Source: Musa acuminata AAA Group (Eukaryota; Streptophyta; Magnoliopsida; Zingiberales; Musaceae). Taken from it: DNA of 64,000 nucleotides. Where the stretch lies: assembly GCF_036884655.1 (NCBI RefSeq), contig NC_088327.1:18128001-18192000 (forward strand). Direction: 5' to 3'. The translations under genes were made by a program, and so were the position numbers. Below the pieces are notes generated by a model. It ran no database searches. It was not told where the DNA came from and saw only the letters and a program-made list of their open reading frames with translations. Of the stretch, positions 1-8,947 are shown in pieces; the stretch's first letter is position 1, and each line of letters begins with the position of its first letter.

Positions 1-167
1 ACATCGACGTTAGGCATCATTTCATACGCGATCATTTCCTTAACAATGATGTTGTTCTAGAATTCATTGAGACAAAGCATCAATTAGCAGATATATTTAC
101 AAAAGCCTTGAATGAAGACCAATTTGAATTCATTAGAAGGGAATTAGGTATGTTAAATTGTCCCTAA
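1..167 (+). CDS. pol: pol polyprotein C-terminus (RNase H end), partial
   Basis: The reading frame starts at base 3 and ends at a TAA at 165-167. The residues are the copia RNase H tail, with [16 protein letters not shown] and the ending GMLNCP, and are almost identical to the end of element I's pol. There is no stop or frameshift in the part visible. The product would be the C-terminal part of a polyprotein that acts in the cytoplasmic virus-like particle, where RNase H removes RNA from the RNA:DNA hybrid. Confidence 0.92.
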   Translation, partial: IDVRHHFIRDHFLNNDVVLEFIETKHQLADIFTKALNEDQFEFIRRELGMLNCP

Positions 168-1160
168 GAATAAACATGTTTAAATGGATTTTTCGTAAAG
201 TTTTTCATTCTCTCTCCGTTCCTCGGTGAATCTGATCCTTCTCTTTCGATTATAAATGACTTGTTAAATTATCTAATCCTATCTTGAGTCAAACACCGCT
301 CCCATCTGATCAAGATTAATGATTTTATGATATTTTGAATCTCGAAATTGATTTTGATGACTTGATTATGAGTTTCAAATTAACGAATTGAATTTAAATG
401 GATTTGTATTCGAATTATGATCTTGACTTATTGGAGTTACTACTTGAAATGGAATTGAAATTTTGAATCTCTTCTTTGTACATCTACAATTTTTGTTATT
501 TATAGAAAGAAGAGATTTGATAATATGGATGAATGCTGAATTTTCCTTTAAGATGAAATCTGCGTAAATATTTTAGCATTCTTAATTTTGAATGATAAAA
601 TCTTTGTATGATCAATGATAATATAGATGAATGATGTATGATCAATGATAAAATCTTTGTATCACAAATTATGTGCTTCAAGTCTCATTCCCTTTTTGTT
701 GATGACAAAGGGGGAGAAAAGTGATGACTTGTATCATTTTAATAGCATGACTTATATCATTTTAATAGCATGACTTATATATCATTTTAATAGCATGACT
801 TATATAAATTGTAAAAAGCTTGTGTGATATGAATGTCTTATATGCCTTGCAAAATCTTTGAGAATATCGCAAGTTCGATTGATTATATTGAAAGCATGCC
901 TTACATTTATATCATGAAATTCATGTTGAAAATCTTTATCTCCTGCCGTAGTAAAAATTGTCTCTTATCATTCGACTTGAAAATAATTTTCATCGAAGTT
1001 TTGTATTTACTATTGCTTAATGAGAATAACGATAAGTTCTACGGTTAGCACTTATCGGTTTATGCTTGAATTCAATGGATGAAATTCAAGTGTTTTCATC
1101 TTCTCATAATATGGCATATAGATAGGGGGAGTTATGTTTAACTTCGTCATCAATTGATTG
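168..1160 (+). other. Element A 3' untranslated region
   Basis: AT-rich DNA between the pol stop and the polypurine tract, with no convincing ORF. A 20-bp phrase containing AGCATGACTTATATCATTTT is repeated about three times at 735-805. A hairpin-like motif ending in GGGGGAG lies at 690-717 and another AGGGGGAG tract at about 1124-1133; both recur at the same places in the other elements of the window. Confidence 0.8.
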
Positions 1161-1182
1161 TCATCATCAAAAAGGGGGAGAT
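1161..1182 (+). promoter_or_regulatory. Polypurine tract of element A
   Basis: AAAAAGGGGGAG directly before the 3' LTR. This is the plus-strand DNA primer site of LTR retrotransposons, and the same sequence precedes every 3' LTR here. Confidence 0.88.
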
Positions 1183-2354
1183 TATTGAATCTCGGATTTT
1201 GATGATAAAATCAATTGATGGGTTAATTGATCTAATCCATATTATTGAGTTAAGTGTGCAGGAGTAACTACGATAACCAAAAAACACAAAGCAAGAATAC
1301 CGGAGTCAAGTTCGATGGACGTTTAAGAGTCCGAAGAATCGTCGGAGATGCTGTCGGAACCAACCGAGAAGAAATCGAGAACCTGTCGGAATTTTCGGAA
1401 GTTCGCCGAAGAGATCGTCGGAGGTTCACGGAGATCATCGAGAAGGCTCGGCTACTCGTTAAAGTCATCACAAGTTCGGGAGCTTGCTGGGAGTCGGTCG
1501 GAAGAAGTTCGTCGGAAAGCTCGCCGGAACAAGACTCGACGTTCACGGTTGAAAACTTGCTTAGGATGTGTTTTGTTATGTAGTTCACTTGTAATTAGGA
1601 TTAGGATTAAGAGATAATCCTATATCCTTGTTATGGGCAAATTGGGCCCAAAATTAGACTTGGTTTGGGCTAAGTTTGAAGCCCAACAAGTGAACCGAAG
1701 GGTCTGGGGGTGGCACCGCCCAGCACTGTCAGTGTTTGACACTGACAGGCGGTGGCACCGCCAGCATCGGGAACCCAACGAGAATTCAAATTTGGAGCCC
1801 AAATTTGAATCCTCTTGAGGCCTATAAATACCCTCAAATCTCAGCTGAGATTACAACTTTTTGAGCAGCAAGTGATTGAGAGAAAAGTCTTAGAAGAGTC
1901 TTTGCTAGTCTTGTTTTCAATTTGCTAGTGTTCACCTCCTTTTTTCTTGCTGAAAATCTGTAAGAGAGTGAACCGCTTGTAAAAGTTGTAAGAGGGGTAT
2001 TTACCCTTCCCTTTCAAGAGATTTGCTAGTGGAAGGTGGGAGCCTTATCGAAGAGGGGCCTCGCAAGTGGATGTAGGTCATTTAACCGAACCACTGTAAA
2101 ATCGGCGTGATCTCTAGTTTGCATTTACTTATTGTCATTTATATTACTGCAAACCATTTGCACTTTAATGCTATACTGCTTTGTCTCCGTCTTACTTATC
2201 TCTTTAAGTTAAAACGCAATCGAAACGGTTTTAAACGAAAACGTTGCTTTTATCGTACGAAGTTTCCGAAAAGTGTTTAAATAGTGAAAAGTTTATCACA
2301 CTTCACCGCTGCACTAATTCACCCCCCCCTCTTAGTGCCGCTCCGATCCTAACA
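1183..2354 (+). repeat. 3' LTR of element A
   Basis: 1172 bp from TATTGAATCTCGG (the usual TG has become TA) to CTAACA. Reading along it: degenerate GTCGGAAG-type short repeats (1320-1550), GGTGGCACCGCC palindromes (1705-1770), a TATA box (TATAAATA, 1823-1830), and a C-rich end (CACCCCCCCCTCTTAGTG). It aligns throughout with the LTRs of element I but differs at many positions. Confidence 0.9.
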
Positions 2355-2545
2355 AAGCCTTATATCAATACATCGACCGATCCACCGGCCCGACGTCCAA
2401 TCTTCTGACATGTTCCTCCGGCACAACATAATTTTTCCTATTTTAATTGTCTCATCCTGATCGAAGCAGCCTGCGTCACTCAAAACACAGATTAAATCAT
2501 GAACATATATCAAGTAGTTTCATCATCAAAATACGAGATTCAACA
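2355..2545 (-). repeat. Remnant of the 3' LTR of element B
   Basis: On the minus strand it opens TGTTGAATCTCGTATTTTGA and runs 191 bp before element A cuts it. It closely matches the outer end of F's LTR (42675-42865) and B's own 5' LTR near 16660-16852. The polypurine tract expected next to it has been lost; sequence after 2545 jumps to deeper 3' untranslated DNA. Confidence 0.82.
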
Positions 2546-3772
2546 ATCAAAATGTCAAATTACATCATACCATGCATGATCATAACTTCTCATTTGTATG
2601 CATTAAAATAATATCACGAGTATCTTATGCATTCATATCATCACATGAAGAATATCAAGAAGAACTTGGTGATGAGATATACTTCATGAATACAAGAAAT
2701 TTTATATAATAAAATTCAAGTCATAAACTTTAAAGGATGTCAATTAGCATATCATGGTTTATTAGAATAAGTCTTCTTTTTAGTGAATAACAAAAAGAAT
2801 AATAGGAGAACAAGATCTCAATTCATGCATATCAATAGATATGATTTACTTTGACAAATCTCATTTTTAGTAAATAACAAAATGAAATATGGGAGTTCAA
2901 AAATAAGATCTTGATTCATAAACGATTTCAAGTTATAAATCACGAGAAATCAAGATCATGATTTCGATAGAATCCATTAAATTCAAATCATTTTCATAAT
3001 CCATAAGAATCACAAAAGCATAATATACATGGATCCATTAATGAAAAATCAATAAGATAGAGATGGAAAATGTATTCCTTTTTTTTGTGTTTCATTTGCA
3101 GTTGTTTGTTTCATATAAGTATGCTTACGTTTTTTCGTATGAAAACCATACATCATAGTTTAGAATCGAAAGAGCAAATCTCATCATAGAAATCATCAAG
3201 ATCAATAAACCATAAATTACCCGAAAATCATCATTACTTTAAATCATCATGCATAATTAAATATAAAATCGTCAAGAATGATACTTGCATTGCCAAATCA
3301 AAACATGCATCAAAAACCAAAAAAGTAACTTTAATTACGGTAAAAATCGATAAGCCATAAATTACAAGAATCATCATGCATCATTTCAAAAGATAAACTC
3401 ATTAAGCATAATCATCAAACATGGTTTCATAAATCATAGCGCATCTCCAATCAAAATCGAGAAACAATATGGAAATCAACATGATACATATTATTGCTTC
3501 TTAAATTAATCTTGTTAGGTGTACAAGCATTAGATTTATATCTAACATTTTATTGCATTATTACATCATTAAAATATCAAGCATGATTTCATAAGAAATT
3601 TTTAATCAAAATCATTTTGTTTGTTTATTATAAAACATGCAATTTTCATGATTATTTTTTAAATCACTAGAAAGGTAAGCATGATCCCAATTTATTTTTT
3701 TTTGCATTTTCATTACATTATTAAACATGTAAATTTTTAGAAAAAATAATTAAAAATAACTCATGAAAAGCA
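2546..3772 (-). other. Element B 3' untranslated region
   Basis: Very AT-rich sequence rich in ATCATGAT-type words, with no ORF of note. It resembles the 3' untranslated DNA of gag-only elements F (about 44150-45476) and, reversed, G (27675-28950). The part nearest the LTR is deleted. Confidence 0.7.
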
Positions 3773-4160
3773 TCATGTAATTTTGAAATAAACTAAGGGG
3801 ATTTTAATTACCTCATCATCGAAAGTTGTTAAGGCGTAGTTTGCCACCTCGCCTTTGTTGATTTTTTTCTCATCTTCGGAGGAGCTCGATTCATCCCAAA
3901 GTGCTTCCCTCTTCTTGTGTTCATAGCAAGTAGATGCGTTCTTTTTATTTTTTAATTTTTGTTTCATTAACTTTTTAAATTTCATAGTGAGGAGTTCAAG
4001 TTCACCATCACTTGAGCTTATGCTCAAGCGGTCTTCGATTGTTCTAAGTCTGAAATCCTTCTTGTTCTTTGGAAGGTTGTTCTCAAGTTTGTTTTGTGCC
4101 ACATTGGTTATTTCATAAGTCATTAAAGACCCAATTAGTTCTTCGAGTGGAAGGTTGTTT
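3773..4160 (-). pseudogene. gag: Element B gag, 3' part
   Basis: This is the C-terminal part of the B Gag, continuing from 14899 across the inserted element C. It reads LPLEELIGSLMTYE, then an acidic/lysine-rich tail with CYEHKKREALWDESSSSE, and ends IPLVYFKIT before the stop. In autonomous relatives a CCHC zinc knuckle sits between CYE and the lysine run; here it is absent. No stop occurs in this part. The whole B gag has one visible nonsense codon, in the other part. Confidence 0.85.
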
Positions 4161-6629
4161 TGTTGGGATCAAGAGCAACACTAAAAAGGGGGGGAGAGGG
4201 GGGTGAATTAGTGCAACCAAAAACGTTTCCGATTTCAAAAATCTTTGTTTCAATTAAAACTGATTCTGATAAAAATTGTTTCGATTCAATCCATTTCGGA
4301 GAGAATTTGAACTTGAAAGCTTTTGTAAAAGTGCAAGAGAAGATTACGGAGATTTACAGTAATGTAAATTGTACAAATGAAAAGCACACTAGAATTTAGA
4401 GTGGTTAGGTCAATGTGACCTACATCCACTTTCGGATTCCTCCTCCAACGAGGTCATCAGCGTCCACTAAAGGCCTTCCTTTAATAGGTGAAGGCCAACC
4501 CCCTTTTATAGCTCTTTCTCCTTTTGCTAGGTTTAGGAGAAAACCCTTACAAGTCTCACTCCTCTTTCTTGGATGGTTAAAAGGCTAAGAGATGGAGGAG
4601 AAAAGGGTGGGGTATTTATAGGTCCCAATAGCTTTAAAAATTAATCCAAAACGTATCTTATCTCAAATTTTTGGGGTATTAGCGGTACCACCGCCATTAC
4701 TGGGCCGTACTACCACTTACAATCTGACACTGGACGGTACCACCGCTCAGTCTGGATGGTACTACCGCCTGATAGAGCTTGGAGACCGAGCTCTAGCAGT
4801 ACCACCGCTTGACAGGGGTGGTACCACCATTGGCAAGTAATAACTACCAGTGGTACCATCACCCAGATCACTTGGGGGACTGGGTCACCAAGCGGTGCCA
4901 CCGCCGGCCATATTTTCAGGGGCTGAATAGGCCTAATTATGTTGAATCTTGGATTTTGATGATGAAGTCAATTGTCATTTGTTATCTAATTCATATGTTG
5001 AGATAAGTATACAGGATTAACTACGATGGCAGTAAGACATGTAGTAGGAGTTACGCTAGAATCAAGACCATGATCACGTTGGGGGTTCGAGAGTTCGATG
5101 GAAGTCCGGACGGTCATCGGGGATTCTGCAAAAACCAGCTGAGAAGTCGCAGAGCTTGCCAAAGAAGCTCGTCGGAACTCGCCAAGTGGATAGTCATGAA
5201 GTCCAGGAGCTTACCGGGAGTCCACCAGAACATTGCCGAGAGTTCATCGGAGGTTCACCGGAAGATCGTCGGAAGCTCTCCAGAAGAATTGACATAGGGA
5301 TTTGTTTAGCTTAGAATATGTCTCAGGAATCGTAGTTAGCACGTAATTGAGATTGGATTTGGGCCAACCCAATTAGGGGCCAGCTAGGCCCATGTAAGAA
5401 CTGTGTTGGGCCCAATAAGAGGCCCAAACAATGCCCCAAGAAGACTCACCGTCGTGGCACAGTCTTTGAGACTATGTCAGGCAGTGGTACCGCTAGTCTG
5501 GGCAATTGTACCGCCCCTAGTAGGGTGCCAGGTGATGGTACCCGCCAGTCTGAGCAGTGGTACCTCCCAGCATAGCCTCCCAGGCGATGGTATCGCCAGA
5601 CACCACCACCCAGGATAGTGTCAGCCAAATTGACATTGGGCGATGGTACCGCCCGTGCTCGAGGAACTCAGGATGAGATATTTTTAGGCTCCAAGATTGG
5701 ATCAACTTGAAGCCTATAAATACCTCTCTCATCCTTAGTTAAAGTACACAAGTATTAAGAGTAAAAAAGTATAGAAACGCTACTGCAATCTTGTGTGAGC
5801 TCCTCTCATAGTTCTAAGTGTTAGAATAGTTTGAGAGAGGAGCGAGTGAGGTGTAAGGGTTATCTCCTAAACCCAGTAAAAGGAGAATTGAGTTGTAAAA
5901 GGGTGGTTGGCCTTCGCCTATTGAAGGAAGGCCTCTAGTGGATGCTGGTAGCCTCAACGAAAGAGGAATTAGAGGAGTGGATGTAGGTCATGATTGACCA
6001 AACCACTATAAACAGTCGTCTTCTCTAGTTTGTATTCTTGCTATTACCTTACTGCAAACCTCTTCAATAGCTTACTACCTTTAATACTTTTATGAACTCG
6101 CTTTCAATTTAAGTTTCTGAAAATAATTTTATGTCGGAAACGGTTTTATCGTACAAAAGTTTTTAAACTGACGTTATTTTACCGCTGCACTAATTCACCC
6201 CCCCCTAGTGCCGCTCCGATCCTAACAAATTAAGTTAGTGGGATCACCTCCTAATCCTAACTTAATTTACGATTCTAACTATGATATAGACAAGTAATTA
6301 GTCCGATACGTCGATTTCACTTTCGGCGATCCTCCGGTGAACTTCTCGGCGAGTCTTCCGGCAAACTCCCGACCAACTCTTGGCTAGTCTTCCAGCATGC
6401 TTACAGCGATCTTCTGACGAGCTTTTGGTGAGTCTTCTAATGTGCTTTCGGTGATCTCACGATAAACTCATGGCGAGGTCCTAGTATATCGTCTAAATCT
6501 TCGACTCCGGCCCATCATCTGTTTTACACCTTACTTTTATCGTAGTTAATCCTGCACACTTATCTAAACACATGGATTAGATCAAATAATTTATCAATTG
6601 ATTTCATCATCAAAATCCGAGATTCAACA
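4161..6629 (-). repeat. 3' LTR of element C (interrupted by solo LTR K)
   Basis: The LTR is 4161-4939 plus 6233-6629, with K and one copy of its AATTA duplication between them. It starts on the plus strand as TGTTGGGATC (TGTTAGGATC in the partner) and ends GAGATTCAACA. It is about 100 bp shorter than the 5' LTR, partly through a deletion next to the K insertion point. Confidence 0.88.
4940..6227 (+). repeat. Solo LTR K inside the 3' LTR of element C
   Basis: 1288 bp, TGTTGAATCTTGG to CGATCCTAACA, flanked by a perfect AATTA duplication (4935-4939 and 6228-6232). No internal sequence follows. This is the expected result of recombination between the two LTRs of one insertion. It carries GTCGGA-type repeats (about 5085-5290), GGTACC palindromes (5480-5660) and a TATAAATA box near 5716. 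Confidence 0.94.
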
Positions 6630-6652
6630 ATCTCCCCCTTTTTGATGATGAC
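6630..6652 (-). promoter_or_regulatory. Polypurine tract of element C
   Basis: On the minus strand CATCAAAAAGGGGGAGAT abuts the 3' LTR. A further AGGGGGAG copy lies at about 6680-6692. Confidence 0.88.
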
Positions 6653-7105
6653 AACCAATTGGTGAAGGAGTTAATCTTAACTCCCCCTATCTATATGTCA
6701 TAATTGAGAAAAGATACTCACTCTTGAATTCCGGGCCTTTGAAGTCAAGCATCAAATTGATAAGTTAGACTTATTATCACCATGATTTACCAAATCTAAA
6801 GATGATACCACGTATTTGTCGATAGAAATAATGTCAAGATATGATATCCATTTTCAAGTCCAAATCACAGAAATTTTCAGCATCAAAGTAAGCACGATAT
6901 TGCATTGTCATACTCATCATTTGAAGAAATAACATGGAAATTTTTAGCATCAAAGCATAGAATTTTCAATCATCAAAGTAAGCAGCATTTTATGTTTACA
7001 ACATTAAAGTAAATAACATAGGATTATAACATCAAAGTATGCAGAATAAAAGAGAGGATTTCATCTATTTCTCCCACTTTGTCATCAGTAAAAAGTCATA
7101 CATAA
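6653..7105 (-). other. Element C untranslated DNA between extra ORF and 3' LTR
   Basis: AT-rich, no ORF. It contains a decayed copy of the family's hairpin/purine motif at 7069-7095. Confidence 0.7.
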
Positions 7106-8219
7106 TTATTCAGGTGGTGGCAAGTCAAAATGTCTAAACAATGTATTGAGTTGTTGATGAATCTGTTGTAACTCAGTTAAAATTTGATCTTGGTGTTGTT
7201 CAAGTCGATCTTGACATTGTTCAAATCAATCCATCCGAGTCCGTATGTCATAGATAGAGGAAGGAGGTGCTTGCTTGCTCTACTGGAGGTGATGCCTTAA
7301 AGGGACCAATTGGAGGATATTGATTACCCTTAAAAATTGGTGTTTCAGGTTCTGGTTTAGGTTGGAGGGGATCAATCCTTCTAGGCAATCTAGTCCATAT
7401 ACCATTTCTGAATGTATATATCAACCATTAAAGTAGATTTCTATTTATGATACTAAATCTATCTAGTTTTATAACTTCTTCGTCGGGTGGAATAGCAATA
7501 TCATAGGTATGGAGTAGTCTTGTGATTAAGCCACCATATGAAAGCATCATGTCCCTTTTTTATAGTTCAATCATGTTTTGTTGGATTAGGTAACCAAAAC
7601 AATAGTTATATCCCTTCATAATCCAATACATGGTACCTAATTCTATTTGGCTTACTTCATCATGATGATATTATTTTGGGAGAATGATACTTATCAGGAT
7701 GTGATGAAGTATTTTGGTTCTTAAGGGTAGTAAATGTTCGCAGATTTTTAGAATAATAGTTAAGTTAAGATTACCAAAAATTGTTCCTAAGGCATCAACG
7801 TAAGTAGTCCCAACTGATTCTTCATCCTATTGTCCTCTAAAATAACACCCTCTTTCTTTTACCGATATTCCTATGATGTTGCAAATTGTGCTATTTGTAA
7901 TGGGTATATGATGTCCTAAGAGATAAGTAAATATCCTTTCGTCTTCATCTACATGTAAATTGTTGTAAAATAGCCTATCAAGTCTAGGGTAGATAAGTTC
8001 ACTCATTTGAAGGATTGGGAGAATGTCTAGATTAGCAAACCATTAAATAGGTTCCAAATCACTTAATTCGTCTAAATCAACATATTTACCCTTATGAACA
8101 TGTCTAGACTCCATGGATGAAAATTTTAGGGTATGTTGATTAGAATCGAAAAGTAGAGAGCCATAATTTTCATCTAATCTTCTTTTCCCTTCATCCCTAG
8201 AGGATCTTCTAGAACCCAT
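7106..8219 (-). pseudogene. Extra ORF in envelope position (putative plant transposon-protein domain), decayed
   Basis: Downstream of pol, in the sense orientation, a frame of roughly 370 codons runs from ATG at 8219 (MGSRRSSRDEGKRR) to TAA at 7106-7108. It is broken by several nonsense codons, one at 8043-8045. Landmarks are KYVDLDELSDLEPI, YLLGH, RGCYFRGQ, LHHILISIILPK, HHDEVSQ, YGGLITRLLH and DEEVIKLDRFSIIN, then a glutamine-rich tail with repeated RLEQHQDQ. The order 'LLHH..ILLP..HDEVS..W...G...LPYGG..TR' fits what I know of the putative plant transposon-protein domain (I think PF20167). Element D has a homologue at 20111-21174. Its function is unknown. An upstream Met at 8279 would add a hydrophobic stretch, but D has a stop there, so I prefer 8219. 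Confidence 0.72.
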
Positions 8220-8224
8220 GGAGA

Positions 8225-8296
8225 CTACAATTATGATGACAAATAAGGAGCAAGAATAAATAATATAGAGGGGAATCAATTTGATTTAGAGAATAC
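8225..8296 (-). other. Candidate 72-nt intron just before the extra ORF
   Basis: On the minus strand AAG|GTATTCTC at 8296 and a pyrimidine-rich TTGTAG| at 8225 bracket 72 nt, ending five bases before the ATG. D has the same donor and an equivalent acceptor 71 nt apart (21183-21253). Splicing is inferred only from sequence. Confidence 0.35.
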
Positions 8297-8475
8297 CTTA
8301 GCATATTTTCCTTCTAGTGATCTTCAAAAGGTTGTTTGGAGATTGATCCTTGATCTAGTAGGAAGTGGGGATTTTTGAGTTGCTAGAGGGAGAGCAAGAT
8401 GTTCAAGAGGTTTGGTGCTGTTTGGAGGAGTGCAGAATGTGTTGGGGTCGGTTCTACCATCGGCCCTAACTTGGT

Positions 8476-8600
8476 GTTTATAAGGGACAGGTTGCGGGTG
8501 GTGGTACCGCTAGCTGGGCGGTGCCACTGCCTGCCACTCGTGACAACGGGCGGTGCTACCGCTAGTTGGGTGGTACCACCACCTACAAGCAATGAGCACT
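8476..8600 (-). promoter_or_regulatory. LTR-like promoter module upstream of the extra ORF
   Basis: On the minus strand, GGTGGTACCACC/GGCGGTACC-type palindromes (8583-8497) are followed by CTTATAAAC (8484-8476) about 255 bp before the extra-ORF start. LTRs in this window have the same arrangement: palindromes, then the TATA box. D has the same module. I infer a subgenomic promoter. Confidence 0.5.
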
Positions 8601-8947
8601 GCTCACATAGTTGTGTGGTGCTATCATGGCGTGATTCCAACTTGTAAGATTTTTATTGTTGTGAACCACACAACCTTATCATGTAAAATTCACATCATAA
8701 GAGAAGAAGATTCGTATTGAAGATTGTATGTTTATGATTCATCATATAAAATGTATACCATATTCAAACATTATATTGAACTCATATTGTAAAATGCACA
8801 CCATATGTTCATGATTCATCATATAACATTTGTACGCAAACATCGTAAAAACTCATATGGAAAAATGCATATAGCTCATTATGCACACTATAAGATCATG
8901 ATTCAGGTGAGTGATCAAGAAAGTCTGAAAATGAAAATTTAACAAAT
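8601..8947 (-). other. Spacer between pol and the promoter module of element C
   Basis: About 350 bp, AT-rich, with runs of CATATGA/TTCATGAT words. No ORF or other signal seen. Confidence 0.6.

Larger units (their letters stand above)
1..2354 (+). mobile_element. Element A: 3' part of a gag-pol Sirevirus (Ty1/copia)
   Basis: The piece holds the last 55 codons of pol, about 1 kb of 3' untranslated DNA, a polypurine tract and a complete 3' LTR. Its pol end and 3' region match those of intact element I (51831-54254) closely, so A belongs to the same gag-pol subfamily. The bases after its LTR (from 2355) continue the LTR of minus-strand element B, so A is inserted in B's 3' LTR. The 5' end and the partner target-site duplication lie outside the window; the right-hand copy would be AAGCC at 2355-2359. 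Confidence 0.9.

Noticed and set aside
1254..1617. Arg/Ser/Glu-rich ORFs inside LTRs (here and at 5070-5297, 17947-18247, 24695-25040, 30170-30418)
   Set aside because: They translate the GTCGGA-type repeats of LTRs, occur in different frames in each copy and show no conserved protein.
8220..8279. Hydrophobic N-terminal extension of the extra ORF in C (start at 8279), suggesting a signal or membrane segment
   Set aside because: Element D has an in-frame stop at the corresponding place, and the stretch overlaps the candidate intron, so it is probably non-coding.
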